A DNA stretch of 64,000 nucleotides from Tardibacter sp963781025 (GTDB lineage Bacteria > Pseudomonadota > Alphaproteobacteria > Sphingomonadales > Sphingomonadaceae): positions 2,046,001 to 2,110,000 of the forward strand of contig CAWADU010000003.1 in NCBI GenBank assembly GCA_963781025.1. Reading direction: 5' to 3'. Positions 17,324 through 25,759 of the stretch are shown here, piece by piece. The notes under the pieces were generated by a model. The model had not been told where the DNA came from. It searched no databases and was given only the letters and a program-made list of their open reading frames with translations. The translations under genes were made by a program, and so were the position numbers. Numbering within the stretch: position 1 is the stretch's first letter; each line of letters opens with the position of its first letter.

Positions 17324-18049
17324 ATGAGGGGTCTGCAAAGCTACGTCGATGCCCGCGCCGCTGGAGCGGTAGCAGAAGAAATCGTCAATGATTTCGACTG
17401 GTTGATCAATCATGAGATCGAAACCAGACCCCGCATAAACGAACGCAGTATCGGCGGCACATCACTATTCTGGGCGCTGAAACGGGCGACGGATATACTG
17501 GTTGCGCTGGCCGCCCTTCCCTTCGTAATCCTGATCGCAGCGACGATCGCAATCCTCAACCCCTTCTTCAATCCCGGCCGGCTGTTGTTCCGCCAGGAAC
17601 GGATGGGAATGTACGGAAAGCCGTTCATCGCATTCAAGTTCCGCTCCATGACCGAGGTCAACAAGATTGATCGCGGCCCCTATGACGGGATCGAAAGCGA
17701 ACGGATCACCCGGCTCGGCAGCCTTTTGCGCCGTCTGAGGGTAGACGAGCTTCCCCAGTTCTGGAACATCCTGGCCGGTGACATGAGCCTGATCGGGCCC
17801 CGCCCCGACTATTACCCGCATGCGGTCGTTTATTGTCACGATATCCCGGACTATGCGAACCGCCATCTGGTACGCCCGGGCATAACCGGGCTGGCGCAGG
17901 TGCGTGGCGGTTATGCGGCCTGCCCGCGCAGCATCGCGGCCAAGGTCGCCGACGACACGACCTATATTCAGGATGCCTGCTTGAAGATGGAGTTGGGCGT
18001 TGTTCGCGACACCATTGGTGTCATCGTGAGCGGGTTCGGGCACAAATAG
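17324..18049 (+). CDS. Polyprenyl-phosphate sugar-1-phosphate transferase (bacterial sugar transferase)
   Basis: Membrane enzyme that starts exopolysaccharide or glycan repeat-unit assembly by moving a sugar-1-phosphate to undecaprenyl phosphate. 241 residues: a polar N-terminus, one hydrophobic segment at about 48-75 (ATDILVALAALPFVILIAAT), then the catalytic domain with FRQERMGMYGKPFIAFKFRSM, LRRLRVDELPQFWNIL, GDMSLIGPRPDYYPHAV and RPGITGLAQVRGGY. It is of the short monotopic type, without the extra N-terminal membrane domain of WbaP/GumD. No other polysaccharide gene is adjacent, which makes it an isolated initiator. Confidence 0.93.
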   Translation: MRGLQSYVDARAAGAVAEEIVNDFDWLINHEIETRPRINERSIGGTSLFWALKRATDILVALAALPFVILIAATIAILNPFFNPGRLLFRQERMGMYGKPFIAFKFRSMTEVNKIDRGPYDGIESERITRLGSLLRRLRVDELPQFWNILAGDMSLIGPRPDYYPHAVVYCHDIPDYANRHLVRPGITGLAQVRGGYAACPRSIAAKVADDTTYIQDACLKMELGVVRDTIGVIVSGFGHK

Positions 18050-18072
18050 CGGAGTGACGGCCAGCGTATCCG

Positions 18073-19506
18073 TCACAGCCCCAGGCAGAGATATTTGATC
18101 TCGACATAATCCTCGATACCGTATTTCGACCCCTCGCGACCTAGCCCAGAGGATTTGACGCCGCCGAACGGGGCCACTTCGGTGGAAATGATACCGGTAT
18201 TGACGCCGACAATTCCTGCTTCGATCGCCTCGGCAACCTTCCATATCCGGCCGATGTCGCGCGCATAGAAATAGGCGGCGAGCCCGAATTCGCTTGCGTT
18301 GGCCATGCGGATCGCATCGTCATCCGTCTCGAAGCCGATCACGGGCGCCACCGGTCCAAAGGTTTCCTCGCGGGTGATTAGCATCGCCCCGGTGACGTCG
18401 CCTAACACCGTGGGCTGATAGAAAAGTCCGCCAAGCGTGTGATGGCCGCCGCCCGTAAGCACCCGTGCTCCCTTGGCGGTGGCGTCGGCAATATGTTCGT
18501 CGACCTTGCGGAGCGCCGCCTTGTCGATCAGCGGTCCGATCTGCGTCCCTTCGGCGCCGCCGTCGCCCACCCTCAGCGCGCGCGTGGCGGCGACAAGCTT
18601 TTCCAGGAAAGCGTCATGAACCGCAGCCTGCACATAGATGCGGTTCGCGCAGACGCAGGTCTGCCCGGCGTTGCGAAACTTGGACATGATCGCGCCTTCC
18701 ACCGCCGCGTCGAGGTCGGCATCTTCAAAGACAATGAACGGCGCATTGCCGCCCAGTTCCAGACTCAGCTTCTTGATGCCGGGCGCCGCCGCAGCCATCA
18801 GCTTTGCACCCGTTGCGGTGGAACCCGTGAAGCTGATCTTGCGGACCACCGGATTTTCGGTGAATTCCGCGCCGATTTCAGCCGCATTGCCGGTGATGAT
18901 GTTGAGGAGGCCCTTGGGCAGTCCCGCCGTTTCGGCCAGCACGCCCAGCGCCAGGGCGGTGAACGGCGTTTGCGACGCGGGCTTCACCACCACCGCGCAT
19001 CCGGCGGCAAGCGCAGGGCCAATCTTGCGCGTGATCATCGCCGCAGGGAAATTCCATGGCGTGATCGCGGCGACGACGCCGACCGGCTGCTTCAGGACGA
19101 CGATGCGCTTGTCCGGCGCGTGGCTCGGTATAACATCGCCATAGACGCGCTTCGCCTCCTCGGCGAACCATTCGATGAACGATGCTGCATAGGCGATCTC
19201 GCCGCGTGCCTCAGAGATGGGCTTGCCCTGCTCCTCGACCAGCAGACGCGCGAGCGGCTCCTGATGCTCCATGATCAGATCGTGGAATCGGCGCAATATA
19301 ACCGCGCGATCCTTTGCCGTCCGCGCCGCCCACGGCCCCATTGCGACGCTGGCCGCAGTCACGGCGCGCGCGGCGACGTCGCGGCCCAACCGTGGGACAC
19401 GGCCGATTTCTGCCCCTGTGGCCGGATTGTCGACGGTGATCCAAGCATCGCCCGTTACCCAGGCGCCGTCGATCAGGCAGGCCTCACGTTTCAGTTCCAG
19501 GCTCAT
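18073..19506 (-). CDS. NAD(P)-dependent succinate-semialdehyde dehydrogenase family protein
   Basis: Aldehyde dehydrogenase of the GabD type, 477 residues. It oxidises an aldehyde, probably succinic or glutaric semialdehyde, to the acid. Visible: AITPWNFPAAMITRKIGPALAAG, cofactor loop FTGSTATGAKLM, catalytic Glu in LELGGNAPFIVF, catalytic Cys in NAGQTCVCANRIYV and the C-terminal APFGGVKSSGLGREGS. The last pattern with KYG-x-EDY is typical for succinate-semialdehyde dehydrogenases. No gabT neighbour, so the physiological substrate is inferred. Confidence 0.9.
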   Translation of the reverse strand: MSLELKREACLIDGAWVTGDAWITVDNPATGAEIGRVPRLGRDVAARAVTAASVAMGPWAARTAKDRAVILRRFHDLIMEHQEPLARLLVEEQGKPISEARGEIAYAASFIEWFAEEAKRVYGDVIPSHAPDKRIVVLKQPVGVVAAITPWNFPAAMITRKIGPALAAGCAVVVKPASQTPFTALALGVLAETAGLPKGLLNIITGNAAEIGAEFTENPVVRKISFTGSTATGAKLMAAAAPGIKKLSLELGGNAPFIVFEDADLDAAVEGAIMSKFRNAGQTCVCANRIYVQAAVHDAFLEKLVAATRALRVGDGGAEGTQIGPLIDKAALRKVDEHIADATAKGARVLTGGGHHTLGGLFYQPTVLGDVTGAMLITREETFGPVAPVIGFETDDDAIRMANASEFGLAAYFYARDIGRIWKVAEAIEAGIVGVNTGIISTEVAPFGGVKSSGLGREGSKYGIEDYVEIKYLCLGL

Positions 19507-19552
19507 GCGCTTTACTCAGCCAACTAACTGCCATCGCAGACTTTTGGTTCCT

Positions 19553-20932
19553 TCAATCCTCGTCCATATCCTTCTCAGGCGCCGCGCAACGGGCAAGCAG
19601 CTTGTCGATCTTGCGCCCGTCCATGTCGACGACTTCGAAGATCCAGTCGCGATAATGAAAAATTTCGCCGGTTTCGGGAAGGTGACGCAGCTGCGCAAGC
19701 GCGAAGCCGGCCGTTGTTTCATAATCGCGTTCCTGCGGCAGACGCAGCCCGAGGCGATCGGCCATGCCATCGGCTGAAAGCGACCCCGACAGCAGCCAAC
19801 TGCCGTCCTCCCGCGCGAACGCGGGGGGATCGGTGCCGACGTCGGCGTCCGAAATGAATTCCCCAGCGATCGCGGCGAGCAGATCGGCCGGTGTCACGAT
19901 GCCTTCGAAATGGCCGTATTCGTCATGGACGAGCGCCATCGGCACCGCCGCGCTTTGCAGGGTTTCCAACGCGTCCATCGCATCCATGCGGTCGGGAATG
20001 ACGGGCACCGCACGCACCAGCCCGCGCAGATCCAACGGTTTTCCCTCCAGCAGAACGGCGACAAGGTCGCGCGCCTGGACGACACCCACGATTGCATCGA
20101 CCGAACCTTCGGCCACCGGCAGGCGGGTATGCGGCGTTTCGATCAGTTCCGCCCGGATTTCGGATTCATCAGCCCGCAGGTCCAACCAGTCGACATTGGT
20201 GCGCGGCGTCATCAGTCCCCGGACCGGCCGGTCGGCAAGCCGCATCACCGACGAAATCATCGCCCGCTCGCTCTCCTCGATCACACCGGCGCTTTGCGCC
20301 TCGGCCACGACCAGATGCAGTTCCTCGGCGGTAACGTGGTTTTCCGATTCGCGGGTGAGGCCGAACGCCCGGAAGATCAGCGCGCTTGACCGGTCGAGCA
20401 GCCACACCAGCGGCGCCGTCACCCGCGACAACAGGATCATCGGGCCGGCCATCACACAGGCGATCGGCTCGGGCGCTCGCAGCGCGAATTGCTTTGGCAC
20501 CAGTTCGCCAATGATCAGCGACGCATAGGTCGTTAACGCGATCACGAGGACGAACCCGACCTCATGGGCCCAGGCGGGCGGAAGTCCTGCCAGTACCAGG
20601 CGGTCACCCGCCGGCCCTCCAAGGCTGGCGCCCGAATAGGCGCCGGCCAGAATGCCAATGAGCGTAATACCGATCTGGACCGTCGACAGGAAACGGCCGG
20701 GCTGCGTCGACAGCATCAGCGCCCGGTTCGCTCCCTTCCGCCCGGCGGCCGCAAGCGCTTTCAGACGCGCCTTGCGCGCGGACACGATCGCCAGTTCCGA
20801 CATGGCGAAAACGCCGTTCACGCAGACAAGGCCCGCAATGATCGCAAGATCATACCAGGGGAAAGGGGCGAGGCTGCTGGTGGGGTCAGGCATAGGCGGA
20901 ACCAGAATTAGTGCCAAATGCCCGATCTCCAC
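19553..20932 (-). CDS. CorC/HlyC-type CNNM-CBS membrane protein
   Basis: Inner-membrane protein with an N-terminal CNNM/DUF21 domain (four hydrophobic segments within about residues 25-185, including VNGVFAMSELAIVSARKARL and IGELVPKQFAL), two CBS domains around 215-345 and a C-terminal transporter-associated (CorC_HlyC) domain. The family is linked to Mg2+/Co2+ transport or resistance; older names call it hemolysin. 459 residues from GTG 20932; ATG 20893 (MPDPTSSLAPF) is an alternative start and fits the family N-terminus better. Confidence 0.9.
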   Translation of the reverse strand: MEIGHLALILVPPMPDPTSSLAPFPWYDLAIIAGLVCVNGVFAMSELAIVSARKARLKALAAAGRKGANRALMLSTQPGRFLSTVQIGITLIGILAGAYSGASLGGPAGDRLVLAGLPPAWAHEVGFVLVIALTTYASLIIGELVPKQFALRAPEPIACVMAGPMILLSRVTAPLVWLLDRSSALIFRAFGLTRESENHVTAEELHLVVAEAQSAGVIEESERAMISSVMRLADRPVRGLMTPRTNVDWLDLRADESEIRAELIETPHTRLPVAEGSVDAIVGVVQARDLVAVLLEGKPLDLRGLVRAVPVIPDRMDAMDALETLQSAAVPMALVHDEYGHFEGIVTPADLLAAIAGEFISDADVGTDPPAFAREDGSWLLSGSLSADGMADRLGLRLPQERDYETTAGFALAQLRHLPETGEIFHYRDWIFEVVDMDGRKIDKLLARCAAPEKDMDED

Positions 20933-21041
20933 AAGCTTTTGCTCACCGGAGGTTTATGGCCGGGCGCATATCGACAGGAATAACGCCGGATGTCGGCGGT
21001 CGACGCGCATATGTGAACCCCACTCGACAATGAAGACAATG

Positions 21042-21083
21042 AAAAAGCCGGCAGCCGCAGATCGCAGCCACCGGCTTTTTTTA
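21042..21083 (-). terminator. Rho-independent terminator after the cold-shock gene
   Basis: Stem AAAAAGCCGG / CCGGCTTTTT closing a loop of about 17 bases. Read on the minus strand it follows the double cold-shock gene stop by about 30 bp and ends in a run of T. The stem is A/T-flanked on both sides, so it could also stop plus-strand transcription. Confidence 0.8.
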
Positions 21084-21111
21084 TTGGTTCACGCTGTCTG
21101 GAGCGTGCGCC

Positions 21112-21879
21112 TCAAAGCGCTTGAAGGTTCGTTGCCGCCATCTTGCCGCGACGATCGATCTCCAGCTCGAAACTGAGGCGTTGGCCCTCATCCAGTCCCT
21201 GCAGACCCGCCCGTTCCACAGCCGAGATGTGGACGAATGCGTCCGGTTGCCCATCATCGCGCTGGACGAAGCCGAAGCCCTTCATCGCGTTGAAGAACTT
21301 CACCGTGCCTTCGACCCGCTCGCCCGTTGTCTGGCGCTGCTGGCCGGGGCCGCCGCGATCCCCACGTTCGGGACGATCGCCGAAGCGCGACGGCTTCGTT
21401 TCGATTGGAAGAGGATCGCCCTCGATCTTCAGTTCGATCGCGGATACGCGGCCATTGCGTTCGCTGAGCGTGAATTCAAGCGGCTGGCCTTCGGCAAGAC
21501 CGGTCAAACCGGCAGCTTCGACCGCTGAAATGTGCACAAAGACGTCTTCGCCGCCGTCTTCACGAACGACAAAGCCAAAGCCTTTCTGCTGATTGAAGAA
21601 TTTCACCGTGCCCTTGCCGGTGCCGATCACAGTTCCGGGCATGCCGCCACCACCGCCGCCGCCAGCGAAGCCGCCACTGCGAGGACGGCCCGCGCCACCG
21701 CCGCCATAGCCGCCACCGTAGTTGTTACCACCGCCGCCACCACCGTAGCCGCCGCCGTAATTACCGCCGCCACCGCCGCTGCCAAAACGAGATCCGCTAT
21801 CGAAACCACCTTCGTCGCCGAACCGATCACGCTTGTCGTTACCGCCGCGCGCTCCGCGCCGCCCTCTGTCAAAACCCAT
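21112..21879 (-). CDS. Double cold-shock-domain protein with glycine-rich N-terminus
   Basis: 255-residue RNA/single-stranded-DNA-binding protein. Residues about 1-80 are low complexity, dominated by Gly with Asn, Tyr and Arg (repeats of GGGYGGGGGG, and arginine-glycine dipeptides at the start). Two cold-shock domains follow, about 86-155 and 187-255, each with RNP1 (KGFGFVVREDGG; KGFGFVQRDDGQ) and RNP2 (DVFVHISAV; DAFVHISAV). Double CSD proteins are common in alphaproteobacteria; the glycine-rich extension of this size is unusual and recalls eukaryotic glycine-rich RNA-binding proteins. The upstream region 21880-22020 could hold a long leader, but I see no clear structure in it. Confidence 0.93.
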   Translation of the reverse strand: MGFDRGRRGARGGNDKRDRFGDEGGFDSGSRFGSGGGGGNYGGGYGGGGGGNNYGGGYGGGGAGRPRSGGFAGGGGGGGMPGTVIGTGKGTVKFFNQQKGFGFVVREDGGEDVFVHISAVEAAGLTGLAEGQPLEFTLSERNGRVSAIELKIEGDPLPIETKPSRFGDRPERGDRGGPGQQRQTTGERVEGTVKFFNAMKGFGFVQRDDGQPDAFVHISAVERAGLQGLDEGQRLSFELEIDRRGKMAATNLQAL

Positions 21880-22078
21880 GTGGTAGAAATCTCTCTAATA
21901 TCGCCCCAAGTCTCACCAAGACTGCCGCGCCGGGTGCGCGCGCTCGCCCTTAGCCCGAATCCTATTCGCGCCGACTCCAACAGTAACTTATATTTTGCGT
22001 CGCTGCGAGCGCTTAATTAGCGCACGTTTTCGTACCAAGTGTTCATGGCCGTCGAATTAGCCGGGCAACAAACGAAAT

Positions 22079-22447
22079 CTACCACAGCAGTGTTTCCGGA
22101 TCTGGAATCGCCTCTTTGCGCTGGGCCTTCAGCAGGGCAAGCACCGTGCGGACAATGAACCACACGCTCAGTGCGACAAAGCCGATGAACCCTATCAGCA
22201 CCAGCATCAGGACGACGCATATCACCGCGCCCAGCAGTCCGTACCAGAAACTGCGGATGTGAAAGCGAAAATGACTGAGCTCCCACGCTTCATGCGGTTC
22301 ATTCCTCCAGACATAGGCCAGCACCAGGCCGATCAGCCCGGTGATGACGGTAAGAAAGCTGGCCAGATACAGCAGCGCGACGATTGTGGGGCGGTTCAGA
22401 TCGAAACCGGCGGTTGTCCCGGCGGGTGGCGGAGCGCTTTCCATCAT
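22079..22447 (-). CDS. DUF4870-like small membrane protein
   Basis: 122-residue inner-membrane protein with three to four hydrophobic segments (IVALLYLASFLTVITGLIGL; FWYGLLGAVICVVLMLVLIG; GFVALSVWFIVRTVLALL). The layout, with a polar loop rich in His/Trp/Glu (NEPHEAWELSHFRFHIRSFW) between segments 1 and 2, fits the DUF4870/Tic20-like family. ATG 22447 is chosen because GGAAGGA lies just upstream; a TTG start 27 bp further up is possible. Function unknown. Confidence 0.75.
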   Translation of the reverse strand: MMESAPPPAGTTAGFDLNRPTIVALLYLASFLTVITGLIGLVLAYVWRNEPHEAWELSHFRFHIRSFWYGLLGAVICVVLMLVLIGFIGFVALSVWFIVRTVLALLKAQRKEAIPDPETLLW

Positions 22448-22553
22448 GCTGTCCTTCCAGAAAGGAAACGGCAAATAGCAGAGCTGTTGCGGAACTTGCG
22501 CTTAACCGCGGGTCAATGCAATCGGCAACGGGAAGAGGCAAAGGGCGATAATC

Positions 22554-22985
22554 ATGGAAGAACTCGGCGCACTGTTCACGCAGCCGGGGACCTGGGCGGT
22601 GCTCATCACCCTCATCGCGATGGAGGTCGTCCTTGGCGTGGAAGGCGACCAAGGAAATCCGCCACAGCATCGACCAGAACCCCAATGAGGACGTGTTCGA
22701 TACCGGCAAGCCGGTGCTCGGCTTTGGTGCGGCGATCATCCAGATCGTCCTTCTCGACCTAGCGTTTTCCATCGATTCGATCATCACCGAAACCCGACCG
22801 TGGCGATGCTCGCGCTCGGCTTTCTCCTGATGATCGGCATGACGTTGATCGCGGAAGGCACCGGTTTTCACGTGCCGAAGGGCTATGTCTACACTGCCAT
22901 GGCATTTCCGGCGGGGGTCGAGATGCGCAATATCTGGTCCCGCCGGTCGCGCGAAAAACGGGGTAAAGGCACATCCGGCCATTGA
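22554..22985 (+). pseudogene. TerC-family membrane protein remnant with two internal deletions
   Basis: Three separate pieces of one TerC/YoaE-type integral membrane protein lie in order. Piece 1 (22554-22638) is the N-terminus, MEELGALFTQPGTWAVL to EVVLGV, stopping where the metal-binding DN should come. Piece 2 (22633-22780, next frame) begins WKATKEIRHSID and ends FSIDSIIT. Piece 3 (22793-22985, frame of piece 1) begins PTVAMLALGFLLMIGM and runs to the C-terminus. Compared with the usual roughly 240 residues, about 55-70 and 35-40 residues are missing at the two joints. Frame 1 stops at 22685. As sequenced it cannot make a working transporter; whether this is real loss or a consensus artefact cannot be told here. 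Confidence 0.8.
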
Positions 22986-23016
22986 GCGTTCAGCATTTGC
23001 GTCCTATGCGGTTGGC

Positions 23017-23634
23017 ATGACCGTCTATTTTCACGAAGAAGACCTGCCGGCCGGCGCGCTGGGGCCCGGCCCCGTTGCCGTCGATACCGAGACCATGGGA
23101 CTGGTGACACCGCGCGACCGGCTCTGCCTGGTCCAGATTTCGTGCGGGGATGGGGACGAGCACCTCGTCCGCTTCGCGCCCGACAGCGACTATGCCGCCC
23201 CCAACCTGCGCGCGGTTCTGGCCGATCCCGCGCGTCTCAAGATCTATCATTTCGCGCGGTTCGATCTCGCTGCGATCAAGGCCTATATGGGGGTGGTGGC
23301 GGCACCGGTCTATTGCACCAAGATCGCCTCGCGGCTTACCCGGACGTACACCGACCGGCACGGCCTGAAAGACCTTGTGCGCGAGTTGCTGGGCGCCGAA
23401 ATCTCGAAGCAGCAGCAGTCTTCCGACTGGGGAGCGCCGGTCCTTTCGGACGCGCAGCAGGATTATGCCGCCTCCGACGTGCGTTATTTGCATCGGCTGA
23501 AGGCAAAGCTGGATGAGCGGCTGGCGCGTGAAAAACGCGACGTACTGGCCCAGGCCTGTTTCGACTTCCTGCCCGCCCGTGCCGAACTCGACCTTGCCGG
23601 ATGGCCTGAAATCGACATCTTCGCCCATGTGTGA
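23017..23634 (+). CDS. Ribonuclease D-like 3'-5' exonuclease
   Basis: 205-residue DEDD-family exonuclease with only the catalytic domain (no HRDC domains of full RNase D). Exo I is VAVDTETMGL (residues about 18-27), Exo II contains KIYHFARFDLAAI and Exo III is DYAASDVRYLHRL with the Y-x3-D pattern. The reading frame extends upstream, but ATG 23017 (MTVYFHEEDLPAG) is where family similarity begins. Just upstream of lptC with a 3 bp gap, an arrangement common in alphaproteobacteria. Confidence 0.9.
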   Translation: MTVYFHEEDLPAGALGPGPVAVDTETMGLVTPRDRLCLVQISCGDGDEHLVRFAPDSDYAAPNLRAVLADPARLKIYHFARFDLAAIKAYMGVVAAPVYCTKIASRLTRTYTDRHGLKDLVRELLGAEISKQQQSSDWGAPVLSDAQQDYAASDVRYLHRLKAKLDERLAREKRDVLAQACFDFLPARAELDLAGWPEIDIFAHV

Positions 23635-23637
23635 CCG

Positions 23638-24276
23638 ATGGCCGCGCCGCAATCCCGCGAGTTGACCCCACGGCAGATCGCCGCCTTGCCTGGGGCAAGC
23701 TACGATCGCCTGGTCTACACCGCCAAATGGCTGCTGCCCTCGCTGGCAGGCGCCGTGGGGCTGGCGATGCTGGCCTGGCCGGTCATGGGCGGACATGATT
23801 TTTCGTTCGTGCTGGCAAAAGACCGCGTCGCCATCGCGACCGAACGGCTGAAGATCACTCGGGCCACTTATCGCGGCGAGGACACCAAGGGCCAGCCTTT
23901 CATCATTTCCGCAGGATCGGCGGTCCAGCAATCCTCGAAGGACCCCATCGTGAAATTGCATGACCTCGCAGCGCTCATCCAGTTGAAGGACGGGCCGGCG
24001 CACATCATCGCCAGCGCCGGCCGCTACGATATGCAGTCCGAAACGGTCGATGTCGAAGGGCCGGTCAGCATGCGCGCGGCCGATGGCTATGCGCTCGACA
24101 CCCGCGACGTTCGCATCGACCTCGCCACCCGCACCGCGAAAAGCGCGGGCGCGGTCAGCGGCAGCATGCCGCTCGGCAGTTTTTCCGCCCGGCACATCTA
24201 TGCCGATATCGCAGACCGCACCGTGCGGCTGGATGGTGAAGCGCGCTTGCATATCGTCCAGGCCCGCGCCAGATGA
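23638..24276 (+). CDS. lptC: LPS export protein LptC
   Basis: Bitopic inner-membrane protein that passes lipopolysaccharide from LptBFG to periplasmic LptA. 212 residues: cytoplasmic N-terminus, one membrane segment at about 36-55 (LLPSLAGAVGLAMLAWPVMG), then a beta-jellyroll domain (YRGEDTKGQPFIISAGSAVQ, RYDMQSETVDVEGPV). Sequence conservation is low in this family, so the call rests on topology and on the overlap with lptA (4 bp) and the following lptB. Confidence 0.88.
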   Translation: MAAPQSRELTPRQIAALPGASYDRLVYTAKWLLPSLAGAVGLAMLAWPVMGGHDFSFVLAKDRVAIATERLKITRATYRGEDTKGQPFIISAGSAVQQSSKDPIVKLHDLAALIQLKDGPAHIIASAGRYDMQSETVDVEGPVSMRAADGYALDTRDVRIDLATRTAKSAGAVSGSMPLGSFSARHIYADIADRTVRLDGEARLHIVQARAR

Positions 24277-24830
24277 AGACCGGCATGAAACAGCAGACAC
24301 CCCGCCTCCGACTCCTTGCTCCGCTTCTTTTCGCGGGCCTGGCGCTGACCCTTGCCTCGCCGGTACTGGGGCAGGCCGTATCCGCATTGAAGGGGCACGA
24401 CAGCAAGCAACCGGTCGATGTCGAAGCCGACCGCATCGAGGTGCAGGACAGGCAGGACCGGGCGGTGTTTTCCGGCAATGTCCATGTCCGCCAGGGCGAT
24501 CTGGCGATCGATTCGGCGCGGCTTCGCGTGGCCTATCGAAACGCCACCGGACAGGGTCTTGAAATCCTCCGGATCGACGCGGACGGGGGCGTGAAGATCA
24601 GCAGCCCTTCTGAAAACGCCCACGGCGATTATGGCATATACGATCTCGACAAACGGATCATAACCCTGATCGGATCGGTTGCGCTCAATCGCGGCGACAC
24701 CGTCGTGCACGGCCAAAGGCTGGTCATGGATTTGAACAGTGGCCGTTCGACACTGGACGGCGGATCCGTTGGCGGATCCGGCGGGCGCGTGTCCGGCCGT
24801 TTCGTCGTACCGCAACGTAGCGGCAATTAG
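24273..24830 (+). CDS. lptA: LPS transport periplasmic protein LptA
   Basis: Periplasmic bridge protein carrying LPS between inner- and outer-membrane complexes. 185 residues with a signal peptide (LLAPLLFAGLALTLASPVLG, cleavage likely near GQA) and an OstA/LptA jellyroll: KQPVDVEADRIEVQDRQDRAVFSGNVHVRQGDL. Second gene of the lptC-lptA-lptB cluster, overlapping lptC by 4 bp. Confidence 0.93.
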   Translation: MKTGMKQQTPRLRLLAPLLFAGLALTLASPVLGQAVSALKGHDSKQPVDVEADRIEVQDRQDRAVFSGNVHVRQGDLAIDSARLRVAYRNATGQGLEILRIDADGGVKISSPSENAHGDYGIYDLDKRIITLIGSVALNRGDTVVHGQRLVMDLNSGRSTLDGGSVGGSGGRVSGRFVVPQRSGN

Positions 24831-24952
24831 CCTACCTATCCGCGAAGACAACTTGCGGCATCCGCCGCGAGCGGTCTAACGTGCTTATATGCACAAAGTT
24901 TGCCAACTTTTGACGGCTGGCGACGTTAACCTTGATTGCGAGCTGATGGGGC

Positions 24953-25744
24953 ATGAATTTGCCGATGAGTGACGTCGATATTCTAGAGCGGCAGGCGGTG
25001 CAGCCCGCGCAGGCTGGCGACAATGGGCTTGCGGTCGTGTCGTTGGCCAAGGCCTATGACAAGCGCCAGGTGCTGCGCGACGTCTCGCTTTCGGTCGAAC
25101 GGGGCGAAGTCGTCGGCCTGCTCGGCCCCAATGGCGCGGGCAAGACCACCTGCTTCTATTCGATCATGGGACTGGTGAAGCCCGACTATGGTCGCATCTT
25201 GCTGGACGGCGACGATATCACGACCTGCCGATGTACCGCCGCGCGATGCTGGGGCTTGGCTATCTGCCGCAGGAGACCTCGATTTTTCGCGGCATGACGG
25301 TTGAGCAGAATATCATGGCGGTGCTCGAAATCGCCGAGCCGAGGAGCCGGTCCGCCGCGAAGAGCGGTTGAACCAGCTGCTCGGCGAATTTCATATCGAG
25401 CGGTTGCGCCAGGCGCCGGCGATGGCGCTTTCGGGCGGCGAGCGGCGCCGGGTGGAAATAGCGCGTGCACTCGCGGCCGACCCGTCGATCATCCTGCTCG
25501 ACGAGCCTTTTGCCGGCATCGATCCGATTTCGATCGCCGATATTCGCGATCTGGTGCGCCAGCTGCAAGCGATCGCGGCATCGGCGTGCTGATCACCGAT
25601 CACAACGTCCGCGAGACACTCGACATCGTCGACCGCGCCTGCATCATCTACGATGGCCAGGTGCTGTTCGCCGGCAGCCCGCAGGCGCTGGTGGCGGATG
25701 CGAAGGTCCGCCGGCTCTACCTGGGCGAAGGGTTCGCCCTCTAG
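24953..25744 (+). pseudogene. lptB: LPS export ABC ATPase LptB, broken by three frameshifts in this sequence
   Basis: ATPase of the LptBFG complex that powers LPS extraction. All family parts are present but spread over three frames: Walker A LGPNGAGKTTCFYSIMGLV, Q-loop GYLPQETSIFRGMTVEQNIMA, signature LSGGERRRVEIARAL, Walker B ILLDEPFAGIDP, H-loop LITDHNVRETLDIVDR, and the C-terminus LYLGEGFAL. Single-base losses near 25220 (ATC-AC-GAC), 25340 and 25575 would explain the three frame changes. lptB is essential in most LPS-making bacteria, so consensus errors or a second copy are more likely than true inactivation. A 122 bp spacer from lptA may hold its own promoter. Confidence 0.85.
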
Positions 25745-25759
25745 CGGCGGTGACAGCCG

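Noticed and set aside
21627..21820. Repeat array suspected in the GCCGCC-rich segment
   Set aside because: The periodicity is codon repeats for glycine in the cold-shock protein, not a CRISPR or tandem DNA repeat with spacers.
24831..24952. Possible tRNA or sRNA in the lptA-lptB spacer
   Set aside because: No cloverleaf, CCA end or terminator; only an ordinary spacer that may hold a promoter.
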